Shown in pieces: positions 52,173 to 61,536 of a stretch of DNA of 64,000 nt. Position 1 is the first letter of the stretch. Each line of letters opens with the position of its first letter. This DNA comes from Oscillospiraceae bacterium. Lineage in GTDB: Bacteria > Bacillota > Clostridia > Oscillospirales > Ruminococcaceae. Where the stretch lies: the NCBI GenBank assembly GCA_025758045.1, contig CP107208.1, positions 434,001 to 498,000 on the forward strand, read 5' to 3'. A model generated the notes under the pieces. That model was not told where the DNA came from. It was given only the letters and a program-made list of their open reading frames with translations, and did no database searches. The position numbers and the translations under genes are program-made.

Positions 52173-53748
52173 AAATGCCAATTATGGGAGTGCCATCGAC
52201 TATCTGAAATACCAGCATGATGAGTTTCATCTGGTTCCCGTTCTGGATGAACGCGGGAATATGCTGCTTCGGGAAGAATTTTATCTTGACGGTTTGAACT
52301 GCCATCCCGAAACCTTCGACCTTGAATGTGAACTGTTAAACCAGCAGTACCATAAGAACAACACTTACGATGAAATCAAAAGTCACCACTACATTATCAG
52401 CCATGACCCCAGAGATAACGCCGACCACGATTTAACAGGAGAACGCGCACAGGCCATCGGGCTGGAATACGCAAAAGCTAATTTTCCGGGGCATCAGGCT
52501 TTGGTCTGCACCCATACAGATGGCAATAACGGAACAAGCAACATCCATACCCACATCATAATCAACAGCCTGCGCAAATTTGATGTTGACCCGCAGCCAT
52601 TCACCGAGCGGCCTATCGACTGCAGGGCTGGATACAAGCACCACCTTACCAAAGACTATTTGAAGCACCTGCAAAAATCTTTGATGGATATTTGCCAGCG
52701 CGAAGGGCTGCATCAGGTCGATCTGCTCTCCCCTGCTGCGGATAAAATCACACAGCAGGAGTACCATGCGCAGCGGCGTGGGCAGCTGAATCTGGACATT
52801 GCAAACATGGAACTTCTGGGCGATGGCATTACCCCCATGCACACCACCTTTGAAACAAACAAAGAAAAAATCCGCAATGCCATTTCTGACATTGCGGAAC
52901 GTGCCACATCTTTTGAGGAATTTCAGCGGTTATTAAAAGCGGAATACGGAATTTTGGTAAAAGACCATCGCGGACGATTCAGCTATCTTCCTGCTGACCG
53001 ACAGAAATTCATTTCTGCCCGCGCCCTCGGTTCTAATTATGACCGCGACAGGCTTCTCCGCATTTTTGCAGAAAATGCTCGAAACAGAGAACAGAACAAT
53101 CCTCATTGGACGGTAAATGATCCTCTGGCCATTCTGTTCATTAAGTCCGATCTGCGCCTTGTGGTTGATTTGCAGACCTGTGTAAAAGCGCAACAGAGCC
53201 GCGCGTATGCACAGAAAGTCAAGATTTCCAATTTGCAGCAGATGGCACGAACAGTCGCTTATGTGCAGGAACATGGATACGATTCTTACGAAAAACTCTC
53301 CGATACCACCGACACCATCCAATCCAAAATGGCGAAAGCTCGAAGTGATGCCAAATTCACCGAAGCCAAATTGAAAAAGGTCAACGAACAGATTCGTTAT
53401 TTAGGCCAGTATCTTTCTACAAAATCAGTCTATGGTGATTTTTTGAAATCCGGCAATAAGAAATCTTTCCGTCAGGCTCATGCAGAGGATATTGCCAAAT
53501 ATGAAGAAGCCCTCCGCATCCTAAAGCAGCACTCCCCAGATGGAAAGTTCCCGACTATGAAAGACCTTCGGGTCAAAAAGGAGCAGCTTACCATTCAGAA
53601 AGATGCGCAGTATGACACATACCACTATTTCAAAGATTACCACAGGGAACTCCAGACTGTATGCGCCAATGTAGATAATATTCTGGGAACAGAACGAGAA
53701 GCACAGCGCAAACAGCAGCAATCCCGAAAGAACGAACACTCTCTATAA
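52144..53748 (+). CDS. MobA/VirD2-family relaxase
   Basis: The 534-residue protein starts with a GTG behind GGAGGTG. It has YGSAIDYLKY near the N-terminus, HHYIISHDPRDN, and the histidine triad in NIHTHIIINS, as in Tn1549-type MOB-P relaxases (PF03432). It nicks oriT and pilots the strand into the recipient. The middle is helical, and the end is basic and Gln-rich (RKQQQSRKNEHSL), similar in composition to the tails of the YodL proteins. Confidence 0.92.
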   Translation: MAILKHIASKNANYGSAIDYLKYQHDEFHLVPVLDERGNMLLREEFYLDGLNCHPETFDLECELLNQQYHKNNTYDEIKSHHYIISHDPRDNADHDLTGERAQAIGLEYAKANFPGHQALVCTHTDGNNGTSNIHTHIIINSLRKFDVDPQPFTERPIDCRAGYKHHLTKDYLKHLQKSLMDICQREGLHQVDLLSPAADKITQQEYHAQRRGQLNLDIANMELLGDGITPMHTTFETNKEKIRNAISDIAERATSFEEFQRLLKAEYGILVKDHRGRFSYLPADRQKFISARALGSNYDRDRLLRIFAENARNREQNNPHWTVNDPLAILFIKSDLRLVVDLQTCVKAQQSRAYAQKVKISNLQQMARTVAYVQEHGYDSYEKLSDTTDTIQSKMAKARSDAKFTEAKLKKVNEQIRYLGQYLSTKSVYGDFLKSGNKKSFRQAHAEDIAKYEEALRILKQHSPDGKFPTMKDLRVKKEQLTIQKDAQYDTYHYFKDYHRELQTVCANVDNILGTEREAQRKQQQSRKNEHSL

Positions 53749-53757
53749 AACAAAATG

Positions 53758-53803
53758 CCAGCCCTGGCCTTTCACAAGAAAGACTAGGGCTGACTCTTTT
53801 TCT
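53758..53803. terminator. Terminator between the relaxase and the PIN-like gene
   Basis: CCAGCCCTGGCCTTTC pairs with GAAAGACTAGGGCTG (two mismatches) followed by CTCTTTTT. Confidence 0.85.
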
Positions 53804-53815
53804 GCCGTATCACTA

Positions 53816-54670
53816 TTAGAACAGGATTTGAACTGTCGCATCCTGAATCAAATCAACGAACTGATCTTTCGTTATAACTTCTTTGCGACAAATAATCGAC
53901 TTATCAGCTTGCTGCCGTGTATAAGTCAATTTTCTATCATCGCGGCGAAGCTGCCGCACCGCCTCCAAAGTCAAGGCTCCCTCACGATACATCTGGCACA
54001 AAATAAAGTCATTTGACTTAAAGGCCACCGAAATCGGAGAATCCAGTGCAGGAGTAAATTCAGAATTTCCCGCTAAGATACGCTCTGCATTCGTTTGGAA
54101 CTCATGCGCATCCGTATCCTGCGTATAGATTGTCAGACTGTCCACTTCATCGTGATACCACGCGAATATTTCAGCAAGGATCGTCAACGAGATTTCTCCC
54201 GCATTCTTTTTAAGAGCGCGGCCCGTTGACAGCGTTCTTCCATGGATCGGCCATTCATCGTACAGCCGGTTCATCCATTCTTCTGCGGAAGGCAAATCAA
54301 TCAGATCTTCGGTTTTTACTTTCCTACGAAGAAAGCGCATCAACTCTGACACACGCGACACCGCAGCTTCAACGATGTAGTACAGGTTCACATCTTCATC
54401 ATTGACAAATGTACCGTACTTTGTTTCATCAATCCAACGAATAGGATACCCTTGTGCCTGAAGCTGCTCAACATAGGTGCTTCTGTATGTAGAGTCCTCA
54501 ATTTCTTCCATTACCCACTTTGGTATCAGAATCAAATCGTATACGCTGAGGATTCCATCAGACGGATAACTTCTCTGGCTCAACTCATGCATAAATGCCA
54601 GTGATGAGTTATCCATAAGTGCTATTTTGGTTTCCCCACCGTATTCTTTATACTCTGGTATATTAAGCAT
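53816..54670 (-). CDS. PIN-like domain protein, third gene of an XRE-ImmA-PIN module
   Basis: The 284-residue protein looks like a PIN-type nuclease: an early aspartate in IALMDNSSLAFM, a middle acidic position in LIPKWVMEEIEDS, GEISLTILAEIFAW and a late aspartate pair in TIYTQDTDAHEF. The layout is suggestive but I cannot confirm the fold by eye. Its start overlaps the ImmA/IrrE gene by 8 bases. In this context it could be a toxin released when the protease cuts the XRE repressor. Confidence 0.6.
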   Translation of the reverse strand: MLNIPEYKEYGGETKIALMDNSSLAFMHELSQRSYPSDGILSVYDLILIPKWVMEEIEDSTYRSTYVEQLQAQGYPIRWIDETKYGTFVNDEDVNLYYIVEAAVSRVSELMRFLRRKVKTEDLIDLPSAEEWMNRLYDEWPIHGRTLSTGRALKKNAGEISLTILAEIFAWYHDEVDSLTIYTQDTDAHEFQTNAERILAGNSEFTPALDSPISVAFKSNDFILCQMYREGALTLEAVRQLRRDDRKLTYTRQQADKSIICRKEVITKDQFVDLIQDATVQILF

Positions 54671-55448
54671 CGGCCTCTCCCGTCAGCATTTTAAATTCAC
54701 TTAAAACCGTTTTCAGAAATGCTTCATTGTCTTTATGGTATTCCACTTCCGGCTCATTGCGAATCGTCTTATTGATTTTCTCTTGCAGCGGACTTACATT
54801 TACTACATACGAAGGCCGTACAAGGGAATCATCCAATCCCAAATCGCGGAATCTCTGTGCAATATCTTCAACCTGCACATCAAAGTTTTCCTTAACTTCT
54901 TCCGCAATAGCCGTGTTCCCATTCTTTACTGCACTTTCATACAGAGAAATCAGCACCGCCTTATAGGGAGCTTGGAAAGCGTTCATGCACTGAAATGCTT
55001 TTGCTTGGAACTCCATATCCTTTAAGCCCTCAAAATACGGCATAAGGTTTCCCAGAAGCATAAGCGCAGCAAAGTATTCTGCTTTTCGTTCTTCCATCAG
55101 GATTTCGGATTCAATCAAATGGTCAAAAGAAACTTCATCAAACAATAGATGATAAATTTCATGCCACGCCGTAAAATACTGATTTGCTCTCGGAAGTGCC
55201 GTATTTATCAAGGGGATTCGTTTTCCATCCCGAACAAAAATTGCTCCGCTTAAATAGTGATTATCAATCGGCAGTTGTATCAAACCATACGGTCTTAAAA
55301 TCTGTAACGCCAGCTGTATCGGAGAATTTATCTGCATCGGATTGTATTTTGACCAGATAAGCGAAGCACTCTGCTTCATCTGTTCCTCGATGACTTCGTT
55401 CCTTTTGATAACCTCATCTAAGTTGGCTGCTGTAATTCGCTCACTCAT
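54663..55448 (-). CDS. ImmA/IrrE family metallo-endopeptidase, second gene of the module
   Basis: The 261-residue protein has the zinc motif HEIYH in YFTAWHEIYHLLFDE, followed by ERKAEYFAALMLLG as the third-ligand region. It starts 12 bases after the XRE gene. It resembles the protease at 31,663 in layout, though the sequences differ considerably. It probably cleaves the XRE protein encoded before it. Confidence 0.88.
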   Translation of the reverse strand: MSERITAANLDEVIKRNEVIEEQMKQSASLIWSKYNPMQINSPIQLALQILRPYGLIQLPIDNHYLSGAIFVRDGKRIPLINTALPRANQYFTAWHEIYHLLFDEVSFDHLIESEILMEERKAEYFAALMLLGNLMPYFEGLKDMEFQAKAFQCMNAFQAPYKAVLISLYESAVKNGNTAIAEEVKENFDVQVEDIAQRFRDLGLDDSLVRPSYVVNVSPLQEKINKTIRNEPEVEYHKDNEAFLKTVLSEFKMLTGEADA

Positions 55449-55460
55449 AGCCTTCCGCCT

Positions 55461-55823
55461 TTAATAATAAACACTGCAAAGGTTTAGAATATCCTGCAAC
55501 AGATCGTATTCCATCTTTGCCTTATCATTCATCTGATAATCAATCGGAGCATTCTGCGAGTACACGGCATCTACACTTTGCACCCTCGGTGAAAATCCCA
55601 TCAAGGTATCCGGGTCAATGCTCAAACTGGTAAGAATTTTATTCAAATGCTTATCGAATGTACTTTTACTATCTATCTCGCCATTCAAAATCTTATCTAA
55701 AGTAGGGCGAGAAATCTCTGTTTTCTTGCAGAACGATACTTTTGAGAATCCATTGCTGCGAATATAGTTCTTTAATTTTGTCCCTGTCAGTTTTCTCATT
55801 TCAAAAAGTTCATCAAAACGCAT
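55461..55823 (-). CDS. XRE family regulator, first gene of the XRE-ImmA-PIN module
   Basis: The 120-residue protein has the helix-turn-helix NGFSKVSFCKKTEISRPTLD (about residues 24-43) and a C-terminal part that may be the protease target. AAGGGAGAG precedes the ATG. It has a good promoter. It would repress the three-gene operon. Confidence 0.85.
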   Translation of the reverse strand: MRFDELFEMRKLTGTKLKNYIRSNGFSKVSFCKKTEISRPTLDKILNGEIDSKSTFDKHLNKILTSLSIDPDTLMGFSPRVQSVDAVYSQNAPIDYQMNDKAKMEYDLLQDILNLCSVYY

Positions 55824-55846
55824 TTTTATCTCTCCCTTCTGCTATT

Positions 55847-55875
55847 ATTATATACCATCAGCTTCGGGAAATCAA
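55847..55875 (-). promoter_or_regulatory. Promoter of the XRE-ImmA-PIN operon
   Basis: TTGATT (55870-55875) and TATAAT (55847-55852), 17 bases apart on the minus strand. Confidence 0.8.
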
Positions 55876-55920
55876 CCTCGTTGTAAAAAAGTTTTTTACA
55901 TTTTGATTTCTGACGCAAAA

Positions 55921-55949
55921 AGATGGCCTCCTTTTTAGGGAAGCCATCT
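55921..55949 (-). terminator. Terminator of the transfer-gene operon
   Basis: AGATGGC pairs with GCCATCT around CTCCTTTTTAGGGAA; a hairpin at the same relative position follows the two YodL remnants at 33 and 34.9 kb. Confidence 0.7.
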
Positions 55950-55967
55950 CAACGATATTACGGTATT

Positions 55968-56774
55968 TTAACTTTTTCGGCTTCTTTCCTGTTCCTGCTG
56001 CGGCGTATTGTCTTTTTGTCGCCGCTCGGCCTGCTTAATATGCAGCCGATCAAGCACCGACCACCTGCCACCAATGCGCCGGGGCTTTTTCGGCACATTA
56101 TTGACGCAGCCATCTATCATATTGTAATTTTGCTCTGTGCCGGATTCTTTGGCACGTTCCGCTGTACCGTTTTCAAAAAACTTCTGATGGTGCAGCAGTT
56201 CAGGCTTTGGGCCTTGCAAGAAAGTGCGCATCTTTCTGGTAGCTTCTCCATCGAAACCTAAAGCTGTCTGCGTCACAAAGGCTCCACTCTCGTGAAGAAT
56301 AATGCTCGGCGGCGGACTTTTTGTTTGTTCACTTCTCATCTGAACAAACCGCTGACCATCGACCTCCACTTCATCCGATACCAGCCATGTGCCTTTTTGT
56401 CCTGCCACCTGATAGCCGCCCTCATCAAGAATTAGGTATGTGCCGCTCTGGGGCTTTGGGAAAAAGCCGTTGAATCTCACCAACCTATCCTTATCAACAT
56501 AGAAAAAATAGGTTTTGCCTGCCGCAGTCAATCCGATCACATCACTGACCCCAAATTTTCTAATTTTGAATTTGTCCGGGTTAATGCTTTCCATCTTTTT
56601 CCGAATCGCTTCCTCGCCCATTCCTCGCGTAGCCGTACCAGAATAGCCCGTGCCATAATTATCTGCGGTTATCATAAAACCATGCTGAATCTGGTATTCA
56701 TAGCTGCGGCAGCGATACTCACGGTTTTTCTCGGAATTGTCGATCTGGTAAATCACAAATATATCTGAACTCAT
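55968..56774 (-). CDS. YodL-domain protein of the conjugative element (full-length)
   Basis: The 268-residue protein starts FVIYQIDNSEKNREYRCRSY and has KFGVSDVIGLTAAGKTYFFY, a YodL-like region also present in the large protein at 57,001. The second half has NYNMIDGCVNNVPKKPR and then SVLDRLHIKQAERRQ and the tail ERSRKS, which I associate with DUF4316-type proteins. It starts on an ATGA overlap with the preceding gene. It is the intact version of the remnants at 33,048 and 34,890. Function unknown. Confidence 0.75.
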   Translation of the reverse strand: MSSDIFVIYQIDNSEKNREYRCRSYEYQIQHGFMITADNYGTGYSGTATRGMGEEAIRKKMESINPDKFKIRKFGVSDVIGLTAAGKTYFFYVDKDRLVRFNGFFPKPQSGTYLILDEGGYQVAGQKGTWLVSDEVEVDGQRFVQMRSEQTKSPPPSIILHESGAFVTQTALGFDGEATRKMRTFLQGPKPELLHHQKFFENGTAERAKESGTEQNYNMIDGCVNNVPKKPRRIGGRWSVLDRLHIKQAERRQKDNTPQQEQERSRKS

Positions 56775-57004
56775 TTTCCTGCATCATCCTCCGGCCTATG
56801 CCATTCCAACTCCAGCCCCTTGAACTGTGGCTCAGTCAACCGCTGCATCTTCGGGATGGTCTGCTGGACAATCGCAGACATCTCTGCATCCTCTGCCACA
56901 AGCGACTGAACCTCCGTCAACACCTGAATCGTATCTTTGAGTGTTGGCTGCTCAAACATCGCCATCAGCATCAATTCCAGTTCATCAAAACGCACATTAC
57001 TCAT
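56771..57004 (-). CDS. Transposon-transfer assisting protein (TTRAP-like)
   Basis: The 77-residue acidic protein (VRFDELELMLMAMFEQPTLK, then LTEPQFKGLELEWHRPEDD) resembles the small transposon-transfer assisting proteins of Tn1549-like elements. Both ends overlap neighbours by ATGA, showing tight coupling in the transfer operon. The exact role is unknown. Confidence 0.65.
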   Translation of the reverse strand: MSNVRFDELELMLMAMFEQPTLKDTIQVLTEVQSLVAEDAEMSAIVQQTIPKMQRLTEPQFKGLELEWHRPEDDAGK

Positions 57005-60000
57005 AACTCCATCCCTTTCTTTTTCGCTTTCTTCGGCTTATCCTGTTCCTGTGCAGGCTGCTCCTGCTTTTTAGCTTTCAGACTGCGCAGGGCATCCAGA
57101 ACAGACTTTTTCGTGTTACTGTGTTCCTGTTCTTTACTCTGCTGCCGTGCCGCCATCAGTTTTTCCATATCGGAGATCGCCTGCTGCACCAGCTTATCAT
57201 CCCTGAAATAGTTGACGGAATTGATGTTCTCGCGCTGCACTTTATCGTTCACGACCAACTCATACATTCCAACAAAGCCGCCATCTTCCTCGATGCAGAA
57301 TCCAATGCACTTGTCAGCGTTCATCCGTTCGGACGGAATCTTGTCGTAGGCTTCCAAGGCTTCTTCCATTGTCAGATGATCGTGGAACTCTCCCGCAAAC
57401 GTGAACTCCAAGCACTCCGCAACATAAAAGCTGAGCGTTTCCTCCGGCGCGGGTCTTTCTGTAGCGAATTTTTCTTTCAAAGCCTCTGCCTGCTGTTCAG
57501 CCACCGTATCGGCTTGTTCCCGTAGTTCTGCCGCGTCCATAACTTTACCCTCTGCCGCATCGCAGCCGAACTCTGCCAGCAGCTCCGTCATAGCCTCCTG
57601 CACAGACTTATCTCCATCTGTTTCAAGGACACCGCCATCCCGTTCCGTGAAGTCCTTATTATATAAGGTATAGTCGAAACCGTCCTCACAGGTCTGGATG
57701 TGAAAATAGGCATCCGGCAATTCGTAGGCCAGTTCCACATCCTGCACGGCTAAGGCCCCCTGCAACGGCTGGACAACATGATTCTGGATATACGGGTTAT
57801 CCCAGCCCGGAACCGTTTTGTAGTCCTCCACAATGGTGTCAAGGCCGTTTCTGCACTGCAAAACATCCAGTGAACCAGGCAGCGGATCAGGATTTTTCTC
57901 CACACCCAAGGCTTTCATGTAATGGTTTGGAAGTGCCTGATACTGCGATATTGCATCATCCAGATTGCCAAACCGCTTAATTTCAAGCGGAACAGCCTGC
58001 CGGTTCTCAACCACATAGAATCGCTTTACGAATGGCTGTTCTAATTCCTTCTGCTTCTCAAGTTTCTCTCGGTACATCGTCACAAAGCCATCCAGTACAG
58101 CCGAATGGCTGGTAACCACCCAATCTGCTCGAAATTTAATGATTTTCGCGTTATTCTCCGGAGTGCCGACCTGCTCCGCCCATTCCTTATTGCTGTGAGA
58201 AAAGCGGTCATCATAGTTTTTGTAGCGCAAGGTATTCGCAAGAATGTAGCCCACGCGCTCCATACCGTACTGCCGCACCACCTGATCGACTGCACCATCG
58301 CCAAGGTACATTCCGTCATAATTGTCCGCAATCGCTTCATAGATTGCCTGCTTGCACTCACTGTTCAGCCGATAGGATGTGCGGTATAAATCCACCTCAT
58401 CATTTTCTTTGGCATAGCTGAACGGCTCATAGTAGACCGGCACATCTGAATAGTCCTGTGTGCTGTTGTCCGGCACAGGCACAGCCTTTTCAATGATCTC
58501 TGACACCACATCTTCTTTTTTCGGCATATTCCATTTTTCAGAGAGATATTTCTGCACGGCCTCCTGAAAATCTTCATCGAAGCCGTTCCACAAATCCTCT
58601 GCCACCAGCTTGCCCTGCTCATTGACTGCAACGCAGGCCGCCATGTCACCGTGTTCCTCATGTTCCAGCAGGAAGAACTTCTCGCCGCCGATTTCCGTTT
58701 CATCAACAGCATACCATGTGCCGATATGCCCCTCGACTGCGATGTGGTCGGAATCGCCGTGAATCAGTCCATTTCTTTTCTGCTGCTGTTCCTCCATGAA
58801 CTCTCGCACGGTCAGTTCTGCACCAGTGAAGTTCAGTCCATCTTCACCAAGTTCCAGCCGCCTGTCTGCGCCAAGGTCAAGTTCTTCGGCCATCAGGACA
58901 GAAGCCGCATGGTTCACCACCACAGTTTTCTCCACCGTAATAGGCTGGCCGGGGTCATAGTCTGAGCCGCGCAGATCATAGCGATATAGACCCTCCGGCA
59001 CATCTTCATCCCGCAGTCGGCCATTGCTGAAAAGACCAGGCTTATCAAAGATTTCGATTTCCTGCAATGCTTCGTCCAAAAGTTTCTCTTTCCGCAAATC
59101 CATATTCTTTTCCTTGAAAAATTCCGGCAGTTCAGCAAATCCGATGCTGTCCACATAGTAGGCTTTGACTGTACCGCCATCATTGAGTGCCACCACGTCA
59201 CTGACCGACAGCGAATGCCCTGTAAAGTCTGCCGGACGCTGGATATTGAACCGTTCATAAATGCCATCCAGCGTATCCTTGTCCGTAAGCGGTGCGGCAT
59301 AGATCAGGTCATAATCTGCACGGGAAACCGTCATGCCTTTCTTCTGCACATAGTCCAGCCCCATGAAACGATAGTTATGTTCCGGGTCACGCTCTGTGAT
59401 CTGATAAATGCCAAACTGCTTTTCGCTGCCATACAGCAGCACATTTTCCTGTTCTGTCATGTTCCGCTCCTGTTCCAAATCTGCTATTGCAATCTGGAAT
59501 GTATCACTTCCGCGCTCGATTTCCTCTCGTGCCGTGACAAGAATGGGCCACGGGCTGATGCGGACGAGATAAATCTGCTTACCTTCGTCATACAGCCGCA
59601 GAGCCTGTTCACGGTTTATTACTGTCAGCGGAAAATTCGGGCGCGCATACTCGTCCTCTGCATAATCTTCCCGCTGTTCCAGCAAAATCGCATCCCATGC
59701 GTCTGCCTTAATGCCGAAAATGCCATCGTGCTGCTCGATTCCCTCCTGGCTTGCATAATCACCTGCCGTGCCATCACGGAACAGCGGATAGATTCTCTCA
59801 CCCAGCCGATGCCATTCCCGTGCGCCTTCTTTCGTCAGCGGCAGCACATCATCTTTCCGGTAGCCGTAGTCGTGCATTTCGGAAAGACCAATCATCCCAT
59901 CCGGGAGATTTTCGATTTTCTCCTGCGCATCGTACATCAGACGGTTGACTTCTTCTTTGTCATCCTCGACCAGTGCAGCCGCCAAACCATTCACCAGTTC

Positions 60001-61032
60001 TTCCGTTGCTGCCCGGTCATCCAGTTTGAAGGCAAAATTCACGATGAGATTTCGCTGCTCATCATCAAAAATCGTTTTTTCCTGCTCCTTATTGACAATC
60101 AGCTTTTCCGCATACTGCATCGCGGTCATGCGCTCTGCGCTCCTTTCCGCGACTGTCGCTTCCAGCTTTTCCAGAAAGTCGGCTGCGGTCAATCGAATCG
60201 TATCCATCGAATCTTTCAGTTTCTTCATCTCCTTGCCGCTGGCCCAGCTTGCCACATAAGGAAATGAATAATCGGACGTATCAATACCAAGTGCCGAACA
60301 GACCGTAAATGCAATGCTTTCGGCCTCGGTTTCTTTCGTAAGCCGGTCTTTTTCCTCGCCGTTCTGCTTCATGAAATCGCTGTTATGCAGCATCGCATGA
60401 GCAACCTCGTGGATCATCGTCTTTATGGTCTGGCTCTCGCCCATGCCGACCTGAATGCAGATTTCTTTATCTGCATCACTGTAATAGCCTTTGGCATCCC
60501 CTTCGATTTCATCAAACCGCATCGGCACCGGTGATACCTGCTCGATTGCCGCCGTAAGCAGCGCATAGTCTTTGACGCTGGCGGTCAGTTCGTTCACTTC
60601 CAGTGACGGAATCGGTTCACCATCCGTCTGCGATATATCAAAAACGGTCGTCAAACGGAACCTCGGAATCACATACTCCACACGTTCCATTTCCGGTTCA
60701 CCGTTTTCGTTCAGCACAACCAGACCCGTATCCTTGTCGATTTTCTCGCGCTCCTCGACCTCCTTAATGGGAGCCGGGGCAATGATCTGGATGCCTTTTT
60801 CGCCTTTTTTGACGTAGCGGTTAAACTTGTTTTTCCATGCGTTAAACCCTGCCACCAGTGTGGCATCAGGCCGCTGCATAGCGATCAGCAGCGTATTGTT
60901 GAAGCTGTAATTGTGGAATTTTGCCATCGTGCGTAGGTATGTCGTGTACATTTCCGATGTAAAAATGTCCTTTACGCCCTGCTCCAACCGTTCCGTGATT
61001 TCTTTCATCTGCTGTTTACGGTCAACTGCCAT
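57001..61032 (-). CDS. Large multi-domain protein: ArdC N-terminal, zincin-like, YodL and DUF3849 regions
   Basis: The 1343-residue protein begins with an ArdC-type ssDNA-binding domain (MAKFHNYSFNNTLLIAMQRP, FNAWKNKFNRYVKKGEKGIQ) and a metallopeptidase-like motif MIHEVAHAMLH near residue 210. A YodL region (FGIYQITERDPEHNYRFMGL ... GHSLSVSDVVALNDGG) follows around 545-640, and a DUF3849 region (CKQAIYEAIADNYDGMYLGD ... RFSHSNKEWA) around 930-1000. It ends SVLDALRSLKAKKQE and a lysine-rich tail with GMEL. ArdC-type proteins protect incoming DNA from restriction. The ATG follows AAGGAGGGC and overlaps the XF1762 stop. Confidence 0.85.
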   Translation of the reverse strand: MAVDRKQQMKEITERLEQGVKDIFTSEMYTTYLRTMAKFHNYSFNNTLLIAMQRPDATLVAGFNAWKNKFNRYVKKGEKGIQIIAPAPIKEVEEREKIDKDTGLVVLNENGEPEMERVEYVIPRFRLTTVFDISQTDGEPIPSLEVNELTASVKDYALLTAAIEQVSPVPMRFDEIEGDAKGYYSDADKEICIQVGMGESQTIKTMIHEVAHAMLHNSDFMKQNGEEKDRLTKETEAESIAFTVCSALGIDTSDYSFPYVASWASGKEMKKLKDSMDTIRLTAADFLEKLEATVAERSAERMTAMQYAEKLIVNKEQEKTIFDDEQRNLIVNFAFKLDDRAATEELVNGLAAALVEDDKEEVNRLMYDAQEKIENLPDGMIGLSEMHDYGYRKDDVLPLTKEGAREWHRLGERIYPLFRDGTAGDYASQEGIEQHDGIFGIKADAWDAILLEQREDYAEDEYARPNFPLTVINREQALRLYDEGKQIYLVRISPWPILVTAREEIERGSDTFQIAIADLEQERNMTEQENVLLYGSEKQFGIYQITERDPEHNYRFMGLDYVQKKGMTVSRADYDLIYAAPLTDKDTLDGIYERFNIQRPADFTGHSLSVSDVVALNDGGTVKAYYVDSIGFAELPEFFKEKNMDLRKEKLLDEALQEIEIFDKPGLFSNGRLRDEDVPEGLYRYDLRGSDYDPGQPITVEKTVVVNHAASVLMAEELDLGADRRLELGEDGLNFTGAELTVREFMEEQQQKRNGLIHGDSDHIAVEGHIGTWYAVDETEIGGEKFFLLEHEEHGDMAACVAVNEQGKLVAEDLWNGFDEDFQEAVQKYLSEKWNMPKKEDVVSEIIEKAVPVPDNSTQDYSDVPVYYEPFSYAKENDEVDLYRTSYRLNSECKQAIYEAIADNYDGMYLGDGAVDQVVRQYGMERVGYILANTLRYKNYDDRFSHSNKEWAEQVGTPENNAKIIKFRADWVVTSHSAVLDGFVTMYREKLEKQKELEQPFVKRFYVVENRQAVPLEIKRFGNLDDAISQYQALPNHYMKALGVEKNPDPLPGSLDVLQCRNGLDTIVEDYKTVPGWDNPYIQNHVVQPLQGALAVQDVELAYELPDAYFHIQTCEDGFDYTLYNKDFTERDGGVLETDGDKSVQEAMTELLAEFGCDAAEGKVMDAAELREQADTVAEQQAEALKEKFATERPAPEETLSFYVAECLEFTFAGEFHDHLTMEEALEAYDKIPSERMNADKCIGFCIEEDGGFVGMYELVVNDKVQRENINSVNYFRDDKLVQQAISDMEKLMAARQQSKEQEHSNTKKSVLDALRSLKAKKQEQPAQEQDKPKKAKKKGMEL

Positions 61033-61483
61033 GCAAGCCCTCCTTTCTCTTAACCCATCGTGTTTTCATCTGGCGCGGATATTGGTCGGCCTGTTTTGGT
61101 GCTTTTGCACCGTTCCATTCCAAGCCTCCGGCTCTGCCCTCACAGGTATACCCGGCAGCTTTCAGGGATGTTCCATTTTCCGTATCCAGAATGTAGGTGA
61201 TAACTTTGTTGTAGCCCATTGCCCGTGCTGCACGGTACGCCGCCGCATACAAAATACTGCAAGCGTTTGGAGTTCCATCCGTACACAGACGGTTGACTTC
61301 CAGCGTATAACCATCGTCCAGCCTCCGCGCCACAGGTCTGCCGCAGATAGCAACGCCCACCAGAGCACCATCTTCCGATACGCCGATGGAGAACTTATGC
61401 CCTCGTGTCGGCTTATGGTGGCGGTGATATTGCTGCACAAATGCGTTTGCCGTTTTCAAATTGATCGGTGTTAAAGTAAGCAA
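61022..61483 (-). CDS. XF1762 family (GNAT-like) protein
   Basis: The 153-residue protein has HHKPTRGHKFSIGVSEDGAL, VAICGRPVARRLDDGYTLEV, CTDGTPNACSILYAAAYRAA and GTSLKAAGYTCEGRAGG, all typical of the XF1762 family found in phages and conjugative elements, which has an acetyltransferase-like fold. The start is a TTG behind GGAAGGAGG. Substrate unknown. Confidence 0.85.
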   Translation of the reverse strand: MLTLTPINLKTANAFVQQYHRHHKPTRGHKFSIGVSEDGALVGVAICGRPVARRLDDGYTLEVNRLCTDGTPNACSILYAAAYRAARAMGYNKVITYILDTENGTSLKAAGYTCEGRAGGLEWNGAKAPKQADQYPRQMKTRWVKRKEGLHGS

Positions 61484-61536
61484 ATTTCCTCCTTCCTCAA
61501 AAACGCCCCACCAGATAAACTGACGGGGCTGCTCAT

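Noticed and set aside
57001..61032. A toxin or restriction system in the giant protein
   Set aside because: The ArdC, zincin-like, YodL and DUF3849 regions are normal for conjugative elements; no restriction or methylation motifs are seen in this part.
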